Counted from the stretch's first letter, positions 1-9,191 are shown. The stretch: DNA of 29,773 nt from AG41 sp035943095 (GCA_035943095.1 DASZCN010000116.1:1-29773); one strand, 5' to 3'. Numbers and translations are program-made. The notes: generated by a model from the sequence alone, not told the origin.

Positions 1-176
1 GCTTCGACCAGGCTCAGCGACTCATCGGCGATGACGGCCAACGCCCGTTCCAGCTCGGCGGCGGCGGTGAGCCACACGCGAGCCGTGTTCGGGTCACCGA
101 ACTTCTGCAGGTATTCAGCACGCTGCCGCCACTCGGCGAGCAGCTGGTCGGGCGTCTTGGTGGTGGTGGTGTTCAT
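1..176 (-). CDS. Partial N-terminus of small hypothetical protein, possibly excisionase/HTH type
   Basis: An ATG at 176-174 opens a frame that stays open to the left edge (58 residues visible). It begins MNTTTTKTPDQLLAEWRQRA and continues with a helical, Glu/Ala-rich stretch (AEYLQKFGDPNTARVWL, then TAAAELERALAVIADESLSL). An AGGA lies 12 nt upstream of the ATG. The pattern of a short helical region with a final 'LSL' resembles the N-terminal part of small MerR/excisionase-like HTH proteins that often sit just upstream of tyrosine recombinases. The HTH itself would be beyond the edge, so this is a resemblance only. If right, an integrase gene should lie immediately to the left and the window would start inside or beside an integrative element. 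It is transcribed away from everything else here. Confidence 0.5.
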   Translation of the reverse strand, partial: MNTTTTKTPDQLLAEWRQRAEYLQKFGDPNTARVWLTAAAELERALAVIADESLSLVE

Positions 177-228
177 GCATCTGTAGTGTCCTGCACGGTC
201 CTTACCAGGCACGCCCTTCGTCACCAAT

Positions 229-246
229 CCTGGATGAGACCTGGAT
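229..246. repeat. Short direct repeat CCTGGAT x2, one helical turn apart
   Basis: CCTGGAT occurs at 229-235 and again at 240-246, an 11-nt period, in the gap upstream of the leftward gene that starts at 176. The spacing would suit a protein binding one face of DNA, but no known operator is recognised. Confidence 0.2.
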
Positions 247-272
247 AGGCCAGAAATTGCCCTAGAAAGCCG

Positions 273-307
273 AACGCCCTACAACGGGAAAGTCGTTGCG
301 GGGCGTT
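273..307 (-). terminator. Hairpin terminator downstream of the response regulator
   Basis: AACGCCC (273-279) pairs with GGGCGTT (301-307), and inside it CAACG pairs with CGTTG across a 7-nt loop. The two stems are separated by a 2x2 internal loop. It lies 22 nt beyond the stop codon of the leftward response-regulator gene. In that direction it is followed by CGGCTTTCT, a weak T-rich tail, so it is a plausible but not classical intrinsic terminator for the tam operon. Confidence 0.55.
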
Positions 308-329
308 GCTTATCGTGAATCGGGACGGC

Positions 330-1670
330 TCAGATGTCGAGCCCGTACACCTTAATCTTATTTATCAGCGTCGCGCGCGAAATGCCGAGCTCCTGAGCGG
401 AGTGCGTGCGGTTGCCGCCGTGGAATCTAAGCGTCTTCTCGATGTGAACCCGCTCCACCTCCGCCAGCGCCAGCGGCTGGTGGCGCCGGTCTCCGCCCCC
501 CCGGCGGAGATCCGCGGGCAGGTGCTCGACGTCGATCTGCGCCGCCCCACGGGCCAGGATCATCGCCCGTTCGAGCACATTGCGCATCTCGCGCACGTTG
601 CCGGGCCAGGGAGCGGACAGCAGCCGATCGAGTGCCTCCGCGCTGCAGTTGCTGGGGCAGCCCGGCATCTGGGGGCCGAGGACGGACAGCATCCGCGTAA
701 CCAGCACGAGCCGGTCTTCCCGTGAGCGCTCGCGCACGGCGGGGAGACGCAGCGGCATGACGCTCAGCCGGTAAAACAGATCCTCGCGGAACCGCCCCGC
801 GCTGACGAGGGCAGTGAGATCGCGGTTGGTCGCGGCGACGAGCCGTACGTCGACCGTCATCTCGCGCGTGCCTCCCAGCCGGCGAAACGTCTTGGTCTCG
901 AGAACCTCCAGCAGCCTGGGCTGGAGCTCGGGGGCGAGGTCACCGACCTCGTCGAGAAAAATGGTCCCGCGGTCGGCGAGCTCGAACAGGCCCTGGCGAC
1001 GCTCCTTCGCGTCCGCAAGCGCGCCCTTCTCGTGTCCGAACAGCTCCGATTCGAGAAACGTCGCCGACAGCCCGCCGCAGTTCACTTCCACGAATGGGCC
1101 GCTCGCCCGAGGCGACAGGTGGTGAATGACCCGCGCTACCCAGCCCTTTCCCGTTCCGCTCTCCCCTGTCAGCAGGACAGTCGAGCGCTCGCTGGCGGCG
1201 AGCAGCTCCACCTGCCGACCCAGCTCCCGGATGGCCGGCGAGACGCCGAGCGACTCGAGCCCCTCGTGCTCGTGGGCGCGCGCGCGGAGCAGCGTGTTCT
1301 GGCGAGCCAGGCGGATCTTCTCGCCCACGCGCGCCGTGGCGGCAGCCAGGTGGTTCAAGTCGACCGGTTTGATGAGAAAGTGCTCCGCGCCGAGCTGCAT
1401 GGCGCGCACGGCCGTCTCGATATCGCCTTGGCTCGTGAGGAGGATGACCGACGCGCCCTGCGCGCGCAGGCGCTCGAGCACCTCGAGGCCGCTCTGGTCC
1501 GACGGGGGCAGGTCGAGGATCACCACGTCCGGCCGTATTCGCTCGAACGCTTCGAAGCCCGCCTCACCGGTGGCGGCGTGGCCTACCTCGTACCCGAGGC
1601 GATCGAAGTAGTCTCCGAGCGCACCGAGCACGTCGCCATCGTCGTCGATGAGGAGCAGGCTGTCAGCCAT
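330..1670 (-). CDS. NtrC-family response regulator with degenerate GAFTGA motif
   Basis: A 446-aa three-domain regulator. The receiver domain (1-115) has acidic pocket D9-D11, phospho-acceptor D53, T79 and K101. The AAA+ domain (about 145-385) has Walker A GESGTGKG (169-176), Walker B IFLDE (237-241), sensor I VAATNRD, arginine-finger region FREDLFYRL and sensor II PGNVRE. A C-terminal Fis-type HTH (about 405-446) ends in ELGISRATLINKIKVYGLDI. The sigma-54-contacting loop, normally GAFTGA, reads GALADA (216-221), so activation of RpoN is doubtful; it may act on sigma-70 promoters or as a repressor, as known for GAFTGA-deficient family members. It is the last gene of the tam-lipid kinase operon, and its ATG overlaps the lipid-kinase end by 8 nt. 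No histidine kinase is adjacent. The family call is secure; target genes are unknown. Confidence 0.93.
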   Translation of the reverse strand: MADSLLLIDDDGDVLGALGDYFDRLGYEVGHAATGEAGFEAFERIRPDVVILDLPPSDQSGLEVLERLRAQGASVILLTSQGDIETAVRAMQLGAEHFLIKPVDLNHLAAATARVGEKIRLARQNTLLRARAHEHEGLESLGVSPAIRELGRQVELLAASERSTVLLTGESGTGKGWVARVIHHLSPRASGPFVEVNCGGLSATFLESELFGHEKGALADAKERRQGLFELADRGTIFLDEVGDLAPELQPRLLEVLETKTFRRLGGTREMTVDVRLVAATNRDLTALVSAGRFREDLFYRLSVMPLRLPAVRERSREDRLVLVTRMLSVLGPQMPGCPSNCSAEALDRLLSAPWPGNVREMRNVLERAMILARGAAQIDVEHLPADLRRGGGDRRHQPLALAEVERVHIEKTLRFHGGNRTHSAQELGISRATLINKIKVYGLDI

Positions 1671-2604
1671 CGCGCCGGGCCCCGTCTGCCTTCCCGAGCG
1701 GCGCCGTGGCCGGATCCACGATCACCGAGAGGGCGGCGGGGAGCAGCCGCGCCTCGAACGGCGCGTGCCCCCACGGCTCACCATCGAGCTGCATCGGCTG
1801 CGGCGGGCCCTCGAGCACCTCCACGCGAACCGAGCGGCCGCGGCCGAACCACAGCCGCCGAGCGCCGTTCACGGGCCGTCGCAGCAGCTCGAGGAACGCG
1901 CTCAGGCTCTGGATCACGCCCTCCGCGCGGAGCACGAGGACGTCGAGCCACCCGTCGTCCGGCGCGATATCGGCGCGCAGCCGCAGGAAGGGAGGCACGA
2001 GCTCGCCGCAATTCGCCACGAGCACCATGGCCGCGGGCAGCTCATGTGCCACACCGTCCACGGTCACGCGATGGAGTGGGCTCGTCACGTCGGGGAGCGT
2101 GGCGAGCGCGTGCATCACGTAAGCGGCCATCTTCCAACGCCGCTTTTCCGCGGACCCCGTCCGAGCCATCAACCGGGCGTCGAACCCCGTGCCGCCGCAG
2201 ACCGCGAAAAAGTGCGTGCCATCGGCGCGCTCCACCGTGCCCAGGTCGATCGGCGCGGTTCGGCCAGCGAGGATCACGCGCGCCGCCGCCGCCGGATCGC
2301 GCGGCAACCTCAGGTTTCCGGCCAGCAGATTCCCCGTCCCACCGGGCACGAGCCCGAGCGGGATGCCGCTCTCCACTGCTCCGGCCGCGATCTCCATCGC
2401 CGTGCCGTCACCGCCATAGCAGACGAGCACATCGAATCCCTGTGCCCGCCCCTCCCGGGCGAAGCGGCGCGCGTCGCCCGCCTGGGCGGTCGCCCGCACC
2501 TCGACCGTCCATCCGCCTTTGCGCAGCGTGTCTCGGATGGCGGTCACCGCTCGCGCGTCCGTCCGCGCGGCGGCGGGATTGGCGATCAGCAGCGCCCGGG
2601 TCAC
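1663..2604 (-). CDS. Diacylglycerol kinase/YegS-type lipid kinase
   Basis: A 313-aa cytosolic or membrane-peripheral lipid kinase of the DAGK catalytic family, which phosphorylates diacylglycerol or a related lipid alcohol with ATP. The family signatures are clear: the glycine-rich nucleotide loop CYGGDGTAMEIAAG (GGDGT at 64-68) and GLVPGGTGNLLA (GGTGN at 88-92), with the usual C-terminal beta-sandwich region ending in a short polar tail. The start is GTG at 2604-2602, one base after the tamB stop codon, so translation is probably coupled to tamB. Its 3' end overlaps the response-regulator start by 8 nt. Placement with tamA/tamB, which family work links to phospholipid transport to the outer membrane, suggests a role in phosphatidate or lipid recycling; this is inferred. 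It could also be a sphingoid-base or undecaprenol-type kinase. Confidence 0.9.
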   Translation of the reverse strand: MTRALLIANPAAARTDARAVTAIRDTLRKGGWTVEVRATAQAGDARRFAREGRAQGFDVLVCYGGDGTAMEIAAGAVESGIPLGLVPGGTGNLLAGNLRLPRDPAAAARVILAGRTAPIDLGTVERADGTHFFAVCGGTGFDARLMARTGSAEKRRWKMAAYVMHALATLPDVTSPLHRVTVDGVAHELPAAMVLVANCGELVPPFLRLRADIAPDDGWLDVLVLRAEGVIQSLSAFLELLRRPVNGARRLWFGRGRSVRVEVLEGPPQPMQLDGEPWGHAPFEARLLPAALSVIVDPATAPLGKADGARRDG

Positions 2605-2605
2605 G

Positions 2606-5600
2606 TTAGTAACGCTTCTCCCAGAACAGATCGAGACCCACCTGGCGCGGCACCGTCGTGCCCAGCGTTTCCGCCGCGGGATCGGCGCACGTCTGCGCGG
2701 GCTCGAAGCTCGCCTCCGTGCGCCACTCGGGACTGATCCGGAACTGCAGGGACACGCCCAGTGTGTTGCCGACGTACACCGGTCGCCCTCCGCAAAAACC
2801 GGCGTTCACCACGAGGAACGTCTTTGAGCCGAGCTGGCGGCCGACCGCGAACTGCCAGCCGAGGAGGGGGTCACCCTGCCCGCCCCCGCCGGGGCGTATC
2901 TCCACGTAATCCACCGGAACCCCGCCCGAGACGATCTGCTGCTCGATCTCGCCCGAGAGCAGGGAAAGGGCGCTCTGCACCACGGACCGCCGGTCCGCGA
3001 TCCCGCCCTGGTCACCACCCAGGTCGACGGTGCTCGTGCCGAACAACAGATAGGAAATGAGCTCGGTCTGCGAGAGGTCGCGCTTCTCCGCTTCGAGCGT
3101 GACCTTGGGCACGAGGAGCGTGCCGGTGATGTGAGCGACGACGGTGACGTCCTCGGGGTTGCGCTGGCTCGGCGTCGGGACCGGATGGACCACGTGCTTG
3201 GCCTGGATATCGAGCGCTGCGTCCTGGTCGGGAGTGCCGAAGTACTTGACGGTCCCCTGACTGACGACGAACTCGCGGGACAGCAACCCCACTTTGAGGC
3301 GGTACGTTCCGCGCACTGCCTGCAGCACGCCGCTCACGAGATAGAGGTTGCGCCGCTTCGTGAGTCGCACGGAGCCGGTGAGTTGGATGTTCGCCTCGTT
3401 CGAGCGCAGCCAGACGTCGCTCCCCATCTCGAGCGCGAGGTCGTCGACCCGCAGGCTGTCCAGGAACACGTTCTTGAACTCGGGGCCCAGGCGCTGCTGC
3501 TCGATCATGGACGCGAGCAGTGTGTCCGCCAGCTCGTCGAGATTGACGATCCGCTTCTGCACGAGGTCCGCGAAGTACAACGCGCCGGACGTGACCTTCG
3601 CCTGGCCGGTGAGCGAAGCGCCGAACACGGGTCCCCGCAACGCGAGCCGCCCGCTGGCGGTGATCGCCACGTTGTTCCGCAGATCGAGCGCCTTGAACTG
3701 GTCAGCGGCGATACGCAGGTCGAGTACCGGGCGCGTCAGCTGCTCCAGCCGGACCACGCCCGTGACGTCCGCCCGACCGCGGTCGCTCCGGACCGAGAGG
3801 GGCTGCAGGGCGATGGAATCGCCCGAGAAGGTGAACCGGCCGTTCACGTCCTCGTAGCGAACGCTCAAGGCCGGAACGGTAGCCGCCGCGTCGCTGATTT
3901 GCAGGCCACCGCGCAGCCGCGGCGCCTCCCACGTGCCGGCGATGCCCAAGTCGGTGGAGAAGACACCCTGCACCGCTTGCACCGCAGGCGTCAGGGCCTC
4001 GAGCACCGACAGGTCCACACTGTCGGCGGTGGCCTGGACGGAAAGCGTATCCGGAAGCTGGCGGCGCAGCACCGGCTGCAGGGCCAGGTCCAACGGCAGG
4101 TAGGCGCGAACGTCAAGGATCTGCTGGCCCGAGCGCCAGAGGTGCAGCGCCGAATTCAGCCGCCGGTCGTGGTAGTCGAACGTGCCGTCCACGAACGGCG
4201 TGCGGAATTCGCCGATCGCTCCGTTGGTGAGCGAGAACGAGCCGCTCGCCACGGGGCTGGCGCGCGTACCCGTCAGCCCGGCGGTCAGTGTCACGCTCCC
4301 GGCCACACGCGCGGTGTCCTGCTCGAGGAGCGCGTACAGCCCCACGAGCGGGAACGCCTCGAGCTGTAGGTGAGCGTTGGCCCGCCCTCGGGTGGGCAGG
4401 TCGCCCTCGAGCGAGAGCTTTCCGGATCCGTACACGCTCTGTAGGCCCAGCCGGGTCACGCTGGCGGTGGAGTCCGTCACGGTCAGCTCGGCCGGCTGCT
4501 GGAGCACCCAGACGTCGCCGGGGAGCTGGACCGCGAGCGAATCGATCCCCACCAGGCGTGCGTCCGCGGTCTCCGGCGTCACCCCCGCGCGCTGCTGGAA
4601 CCGCCCACCAGCGAGAACGGCGGCACCCCCGCCGATCCGTGCGCGGGCAAACCAGGTCAACGAGTCGGGGGTCCCGCGCGCGGCGGCCGCGGCGCCCGAG
4701 AAACCGAGCGCGCGGTAGGCGAACGAATCCGCGGTCGCGTCGAGCGCGAACACGGGCCGGGGACCGGGGCTGAAGCTGAGACGTGCTCGGCCCGCGGGAA
4801 CCCGCCAGTCCCGCCAGACGAGCCGGTCGACGCTCGCGCGTGCCTCCAATCCGAGTGAATCGAGTGAGCCCTCGAGCGTGAGGAGAACACGGGCGGAGCC
4901 CGCGAGGGGCTTGCCCGGGTCGTCGCCCGGGTCGTCCGCGGCGATAGCCGCGCTCCCTCCCCCGCGCCGAACAGCCCAGTTTACCAGGGAGTCGACGACG
5001 TTGAGGCTGTCCGCATCGAGATCGAGGGCGAGCCGGCCTTGCACGTCACGGGTCCAGCCGAGGGAGCCAGAGCCCGTGGTGATCAGCCCCGGCTGCGCGA
5101 CACGCAGCGAATCGACGTACACGCGTCGGTCGGCGAACCGGACTCGCGCCGCTCCCGAGTCCACATCGGAGCCCGCCACCTGGGACTGCCCCATCACCAC
5201 GCTGACCGCGCCGGCGGGCGGAACGGCGCTGTCGCCCTCTACTGTTCCGGCGAGCGTCAGATTCAGGCGGGAGGACGGCGCCGCATCGAGCCAGCGCGCC
5301 AAATTCACGTCGCGGACGAGGACCTTCAAGCTCCGCGCGCCGTAGCGCGGGAGGTCGAGCCGCAACGTCCCGTCCGAGCGCACCACGCCGCCCGGGCCGT
5401 GCAGCTCAGCGTGGGTTTCGAGCGAGTCGAGCGGGCCCGCCAGCCGAACGGCCCCGGCGACCGCTCCGCGCAAAGGCAGCGACGGAAAACTCCCCTTCAA
5501 GCCATCGAATGAGAGTGAGTCCGCCATCACGTCGGCGCGGACGACGAGCACCGCGCCCCGCGTGTCGAGATGCATCGTTCCCTTCACGGTGCTCGGTGGG

Positions 5601-7048
5601 AGCGTGCCGTCGCGTTGCTCGAGCGTGCCGGCAAAATGCGCGTCCTTGAGCGGCCCGTTGAGCGTCCCCGCGGCGTACAGGGTCCCATGGAGCCGCACGG
5701 CGGGGACGAGGCGAGCCACGGTGCCCAGGTCGAGGCTCGCCGCTTCGACGGCGAAGCTGTGGAAGCGCAATCCGTCGGCAGCCGCGAGGTCCACCTCTCC
5801 CTTGCCGCGCACGCGGCTCTCCGGCCACCCCGGCACCAGCGAGTCGCGGAACGCCCAGTCCGTCTCGAGGGCCAGGGCGCTGCGTGGCCCGGTTGCGACC
5901 GTATGCCCCGTCAGCCGCCCGGCGAACGGCAACGTGTCGAGGAAAGGCCGGGCGAACTCGAGGTCGAAGTCCTGCGCGTTCAGGTCCGCGTCGCGCACGG
6001 CGACGAGCCCCGAGTCCGCGGCGCTGAACGCGGTGACGCGACCGGTTACCGTTCCGCCGCCATAGGCGAGCCGCAACGGGTCGAGCCCCACCTCCAGCAT
6101 CCGCGCGCCGTGGGAGCGTAGCCGCACATCCCCGGACACCACACCGTTCCCCGGGCCGGCGCCGAAGCGCCGGTCGATGAACCGGACGTCCTTGAGCGAC
6201 GCCGAGTCCGCGTGCATCCGGAGATCGAACAACAGCGTGCTGTGCGGCCAGGTCACCAACCCGCGCGCGTCGCGCAGCGCCGTGCCCGGAAGCCGCACAC
6301 GCGCCAGCTGGACATCGAGGGAGTCGCCGCGCACCCGCAGTCTCCCCGCCACGTCCACCAGGCGGACGGGCGGGTCGTAGCTTTGCACGCCCAGGCGGCG
6401 GACGTCGATGCGGATCCCACGCTCGCGCGGGGAGGACACCTGCAAGGCGCCGAGCTGCGCGTCGAGATGCTCGAAGCGACGGATCCGGAGCCGTCCGTTC
6501 GGGCCTCCGCTCGCGATCTCGAGGCTCGAATCACCCGGCGCTGCCTGCCCCGCCTGGAGCCGCAGGGTCACTGTGCCGTCGGTGATCCGCACGTTCCGGA
6601 ACAGGATGAGCGTCGGCGGCCCGTGTGGTCCCGTGTCGGGTTTTCCGGCCGAGCCGAGGCGCAGCAGTTCTTCGACGTTGAGCCGTCCGCCCGGGTGCTG
6701 CACGATGTTGATCACGGGTTGCTTGAGATCGAGCTCGAACAGCACGACGCGGCCGGCCGCGAAATCGAATGGGTTGTAGCTCACGTCCGCTCGGGGCAGC
6801 CAGGCCACGAGCGTCGTGTCCGCGTCGAACAGCCGCACATCCCGCAGCGACAGGCCCGTGAGCAGGGATCCGCGCGCCGCCCCGATCTCGACCGTGCCAG
6901 TGAACACCTGCCGCAGTCCGCCTTCGGTCACTCGGGCAAGCAGCTCGCGTCCGGCCTCCGTACCCACGAGCGACGACAGCGCGCCCAGGAACCCCGCGAG
7001 CAGTCCCACCAGCGTCCACAGCGCGGCTCCCAGCGATCGGCGCACCAT
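2606..7048 (-). CDS. tamB: TamB/DUF490-family translocation and assembly module protein
   Basis: A 1480-aa periplasm-spanning protein. One N-terminal membrane segment (about residues 6-28, GAALWTLVGLLAGFLGAL) anchors it in the inner membrane. The long middle is repetitive beta-strand sequence (alternating D/S-L-x-V patterns) typical of AsmA/TamB beta-taco proteins. The C-terminal DUF490 region carries the typical TELISYLLFG stretch near residues 1326-1335 and ends in an aromatic residue (EKRY). TamB proteins work with an Omp85 partner in outer-membrane protein assembly and, by more recent work, in phospholipid transport. The partner gene is directly upstream, and its TGA shares one base with this ATG (TGATG). 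The protein is somewhat longer than E. coli TamB (about 1260 aa). A small DDPG tandem (DDPGDDPGKP, coded near 4910-4945) sits in the middle region. Confidence 0.92.
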   Translation of the reverse strand: MVRRSLGAALWTLVGLLAGFLGALSSLVGTEAGRELLARVTEGGLRQVFTGTVEIGAARGSLLTGLSLRDVRLFDADTTLVAWLPRADVSYNPFDFAAGRVVLFELDLKQPVINIVQHPGGRLNVEELLRLGSAGKPDTGPHGPPTLILFRNVRITDGTVTLRLQAGQAAPGDSSLEIASGGPNGRLRIRRFEHLDAQLGALQVSSPRERGIRIDVRRLGVQSYDPPVRLVDVAGRLRVRGDSLDVQLARVRLPGTALRDARGLVTWPHSTLLFDLRMHADSASLKDVRFIDRRFGAGPGNGVVSGDVRLRSHGARMLEVGLDPLRLAYGGGTVTGRVTAFSAADSGLVAVRDADLNAQDFDLEFARPFLDTLPFAGRLTGHTVATGPRSALALETDWAFRDSLVPGWPESRVRGKGEVDLAAADGLRFHSFAVEAASLDLGTVARLVPAVRLHGTLYAAGTLNGPLKDAHFAGTLEQRDGTLPPSTVKGTMHLDTRGAVLVVRADVMADSLSFDGLKGSFPSLPLRGAVAGAVRLAGPLDSLETHAELHGPGGVVRSDGTLRLDLPRYGARSLKVLVRDVNLARWLDAAPSSRLNLTLAGTVEGDSAVPPAGAVSVVMGQSQVAGSDVDSGAARVRFADRRVYVDSLRVAQPGLITTGSGSLGWTRDVQGRLALDLDADSLNVVDSLVNWAVRRGGGSAAIAADDPGDDPGKPLAGSARVLLTLEGSLDSLGLEARASVDRLVWRDWRVPAGRARLSFSPGPRPVFALDATADSFAYRALGFSGAAAAARGTPDSLTWFARARIGGGAAVLAGGRFQQRAGVTPETADARLVGIDSLAVQLPGDVWVLQQPAELTVTDSTASVTRLGLQSVYGSGKLSLEGDLPTRGRANAHLQLEAFPLVGLYALLEQDTARVAGSVTLTAGLTGTRASPVASGSFSLTNGAIGEFRTPFVDGTFDYHDRRLNSALHLWRSGQQILDVRAYLPLDLALQPVLRRQLPDTLSVQATADSVDLSVLEALTPAVQAVQGVFSTDLGIAGTWEAPRLRGGLQISDAAATVPALSVRYEDVNGRFTFSGDSIALQPLSVRSDRGRADVTGVVRLEQLTRPVLDLRIAADQFKALDLRNNVAITASGRLALRGPVFGASLTGQAKVTSGALYFADLVQKRIVNLDELADTLLASMIEQQRLGPEFKNVFLDSLRVDDLALEMGSDVWLRSNEANIQLTGSVRLTKRRNLYLVSGVLQAVRGTYRLKVGLLSREFVVSQGTVKYFGTPDQDAALDIQAKHVVHPVPTPSQRNPEDVTVVAHITGTLLVPKVTLEAEKRDLSQTELISYLLFGTSTVDLGGDQGGIADRRSVVQSALSLLSGEIEQQIVSGGVPVDYVEIRPGGGGQGDPLLGWQFAVGRQLGSKTFLVVNAGFCGGRPVYVGNTLGVSLQFRISPEWRTEASFEPAQTCADPAAETLGTTVPRQVGLDLFWEKRY

Positions 7049-9162
7049 CAGAACGCCTGCCCCACGGCGAATTGCACCACCACGCGCCGCCAGAACCCCG
7101 ACGGCAGGCCCGGACTGACTGAGTGACCGGTGTTCGTCAGGCTCTTGTTCGCCGTGTTGAGGAAGTACAGCGGACCCGGTTCCTGCGGATAGCCGTCATA
7201 GGCCGCGTCGAGTCGCACAGGGCCGAGCGGAGTGACGAACCGGAGGCCCACGCCCGGAGTGACACGCAGGCCCCTCACGGTCGTCAGCGTGTCGCCCCGC
7301 TCCCACACCTGTCCCACATCCACGAACGCCCCCACGCGCACGCGGTCCGGAAGGATCGGAGATGGAAGGCGCAGCTCCAGGTTGGCCGTGAACACCGTAT
7401 TGCCCCCGGTAGGGGAGGCCCGGATGTTCCTGTAGGTCGTGTCGGTCCCAGTGACGTCGAAGCTGTCTGAAACGTAGACACGGGGGCCCAGCTCGTTACG
7501 AGCGAAGCCCCGAACGGAGTTGGGTCCGCCCGCGTAGAAGCGCTGGTCCGGCGGGACGAACTGTGCGCTTTGTCCCAGCAAGCTGAGACGCTGCGGCAGG
7601 ATGGTCCCCCCTCGCACCCGCCAGGCAAGCACCGTACGGCGGGACAGGGCATAGTACTTGGAGAACTCGAGCTCGCCGCGGTTGAACTCGTACAAGGTGT
7701 CGGATAGCACGTAGCGCGACGCGTGAACCAGGGTCACGTGGAACAGGCTTCCCGCCGAGGGATCGAGAATCGAGTTCACCCTGCCCCGAACCCCGGAAAT
7801 CGTCACCGCGCCGTACGCGCGACTCTTGGTGAAGAACGCCTGGTCCGCAAGGTTGCACACCGTGAGGAACAGGCAGAATGCCGCCGGGTCGGCGGTCGTG
7901 CGCCCGACGGAATAGCTGTATCCCACCGTCAGCGGCACATCGCGGCGGGCATTGATCGTCACGCCGACATTGAGCCCGACAGCCTGCCGGGTGTAGGCGT
8001 TGAACTCGGAACGCCGCTCGCCGAACACGCTGAAGGTGGCGGTGTGCCGCGGCGAAAAGAACGTGGGCTGGCGTAACGTGATGGCGACATTGTAGTTGGC
8101 CGTATCCGACGTGGGATCCGACAGCAGCGGCCTGCACACGTTGTTGCCGAACCCCCAATTGGTAGGGACGCCGATTCCGATCTTGGACGCCTGGGCCGTG
8201 ATGTCGAGCGCCCGGGCGCCGCCGAGAAAGTCGTACGCGGTCCAGCCGGTCTGCACTCGAAAGCAATCGAGTGACCCGTATCCGCCTCCGACCAGTACTC
8301 GATGCAGCGGGGCTTCGCTGAGCCGCACGAGGACGCCCACGGTGGAGTCGCCCGGGGCCTTCGAAGCCGTGTCCGCGAGTACCACGCTCACGGAACGGAA
8401 CATCCCGAGACCGTAAAGGTCTCGTTGGGTCTGGTACAGCTGGTCCTGGCGAAACCAGTCGTGCGGGCTGATCGACAGCATGCGCCGCACGGTCGCGGTG
8501 TCGACCCGCTCGGCCCCCGTGATCACGATCTCGCCGATGCGCATCCGGGAGCCCGGGACTCCTTCGAGGGTCGCCTTGGCGGCGAGCCCCGCCACGTCGA
8601 CGTCGAAGCTCTTGAGGACATCGGCGTAGGGGTAACCGCGGTTCCTGAGCCACGCGACAACCGTGTCCGCGGACGCCTGAAACAGGAACCGGTTGAAAGG
8701 ATCGCCGATCTGGACCGGCAGTGTGTGCTTCAAGGCTCGCACATCGAGGATCGAATCGACACCGGTCACCTCGAGGCTGGACAGTCGCACCGGCTCACCC
8801 TCGTAGATCCGAAACTTGACGTAGACGTCGCGCTCCTCTCGGCGGACCACGGTGTCGACGACCGCATTCATGTACCCGCTCTGGCGATACAGCAGGAGGA
8901 GCCGTACGACGTCACGACGGAACTCGAGCTCGTCGAAGTACCGCTTGTCTCCGAGGCCCAGCCATCGGAGGAAGGGGCTGGTCGCGAACGCGCTCGAATT
9001 GGTGGTCGCGATCGCGGCGGAGAGCGTGTAGTCATCGATAGCGTGATTGCCCTCAAAGGAAAGCCCGCGGACCACCCGCTGCGACTCCTGCTGCGCGGCG
9101 AGGGGGGCCAGCATCGCCGCGGTCAGCGCGGCGACGAGCGGGAACAACAGGGGCGCGCGCAA
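7048..9162 (-). CDS. Omp85-family outer-membrane protein (TamA/BamA-like)
   Basis: An outer-membrane barrel with periplasmic POTRA domains, expected to partner the downstream TamB. After a signal peptide (LRAPLLFPLVAALTAAMLAP, cleavage near LAAQ) come about three POTRA-like units with diagnostic 'GN/GV/GA' turns: FEGNHAIDDYTL, LEVTGVDSILDVRAL and IVITGAERVDTATVRRML. The C-terminal half is the barrel, with the loop-6 signature GGPNSVRGFARNELGP near residue 550 and a beta-signal ending in phenylalanine (VQFAVGQAF). I prefer the TTG at 9162 (about 704 aa). The frame stays open upstream to an ATG at 9237 and beyond, but that ATG would overlap the divergent gene and the promoter and would give an unlikely N-terminus. 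The SD GGAGG is 17 nt upstream of the TTG, so the start is uncertain. First gene of a four-gene operon. Confidence 0.88.
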   Translation of the reverse strand: MRAPLLFPLVAALTAAMLAPLAAQQESQRVVRGLSFEGNHAIDDYTLSAAIATTNSSAFATSPFLRWLGLGDKRYFDELEFRRDVVRLLLLYRQSGYMNAVVDTVVRREERDVYVKFRIYEGEPVRLSSLEVTGVDSILDVRALKHTLPVQIGDPFNRFLFQASADTVVAWLRNRGYPYADVLKSFDVDVAGLAAKATLEGVPGSRMRIGEIVITGAERVDTATVRRMLSISPHDWFRQDQLYQTQRDLYGLGMFRSVSVVLADTASKAPGDSTVGVLVRLSEAPLHRVLVGGGYGSLDCFRVQTGWTAYDFLGGARALDITAQASKIGIGVPTNWGFGNNVCRPLLSDPTSDTANYNVAITLRQPTFFSPRHTATFSVFGERRSEFNAYTRQAVGLNVGVTINARRDVPLTVGYSYSVGRTTADPAAFCLFLTVCNLADQAFFTKSRAYGAVTISGVRGRVNSILDPSAGSLFHVTLVHASRYVLSDTLYEFNRGELEFSKYYALSRRTVLAWRVRGGTILPQRLSLLGQSAQFVPPDQRFYAGGPNSVRGFARNELGPRVYVSDSFDVTGTDTTYRNIRASPTGGNTVFTANLELRLPSPILPDRVRVGAFVDVGQVWERGDTLTTVRGLRVTPGVGLRFVTPLGPVRLDAAYDGYPQEPGPLYFLNTANKSLTNTGHSVSPGLPSGFWRRVVVQFAVGQAF

Positions 9163-9191
9163 TTGACGCGGTTGGGCTGCCTCCGTATGTT
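9163..9191 (+). promoter_or_regulatory. Sigma-70-type promoter for the ABC solute-binding gene
   Basis: TTGACG (9163-9168), a 17-nt spacer and TATGTT (9186-9191) give a good vegetative promoter. The predicted start of transcription near 9198 leaves a leader of about 38 nt before the ATG at 9236. No clear Shine-Dalgarno precedes that ATG. Confidence 0.6.

Noticed and set aside
3131..4369. A 412-codon plus-strand frame inside tamB
   Set aside because: Antisense to a continuous TamB frame; charged low-information sequence, no start signal.
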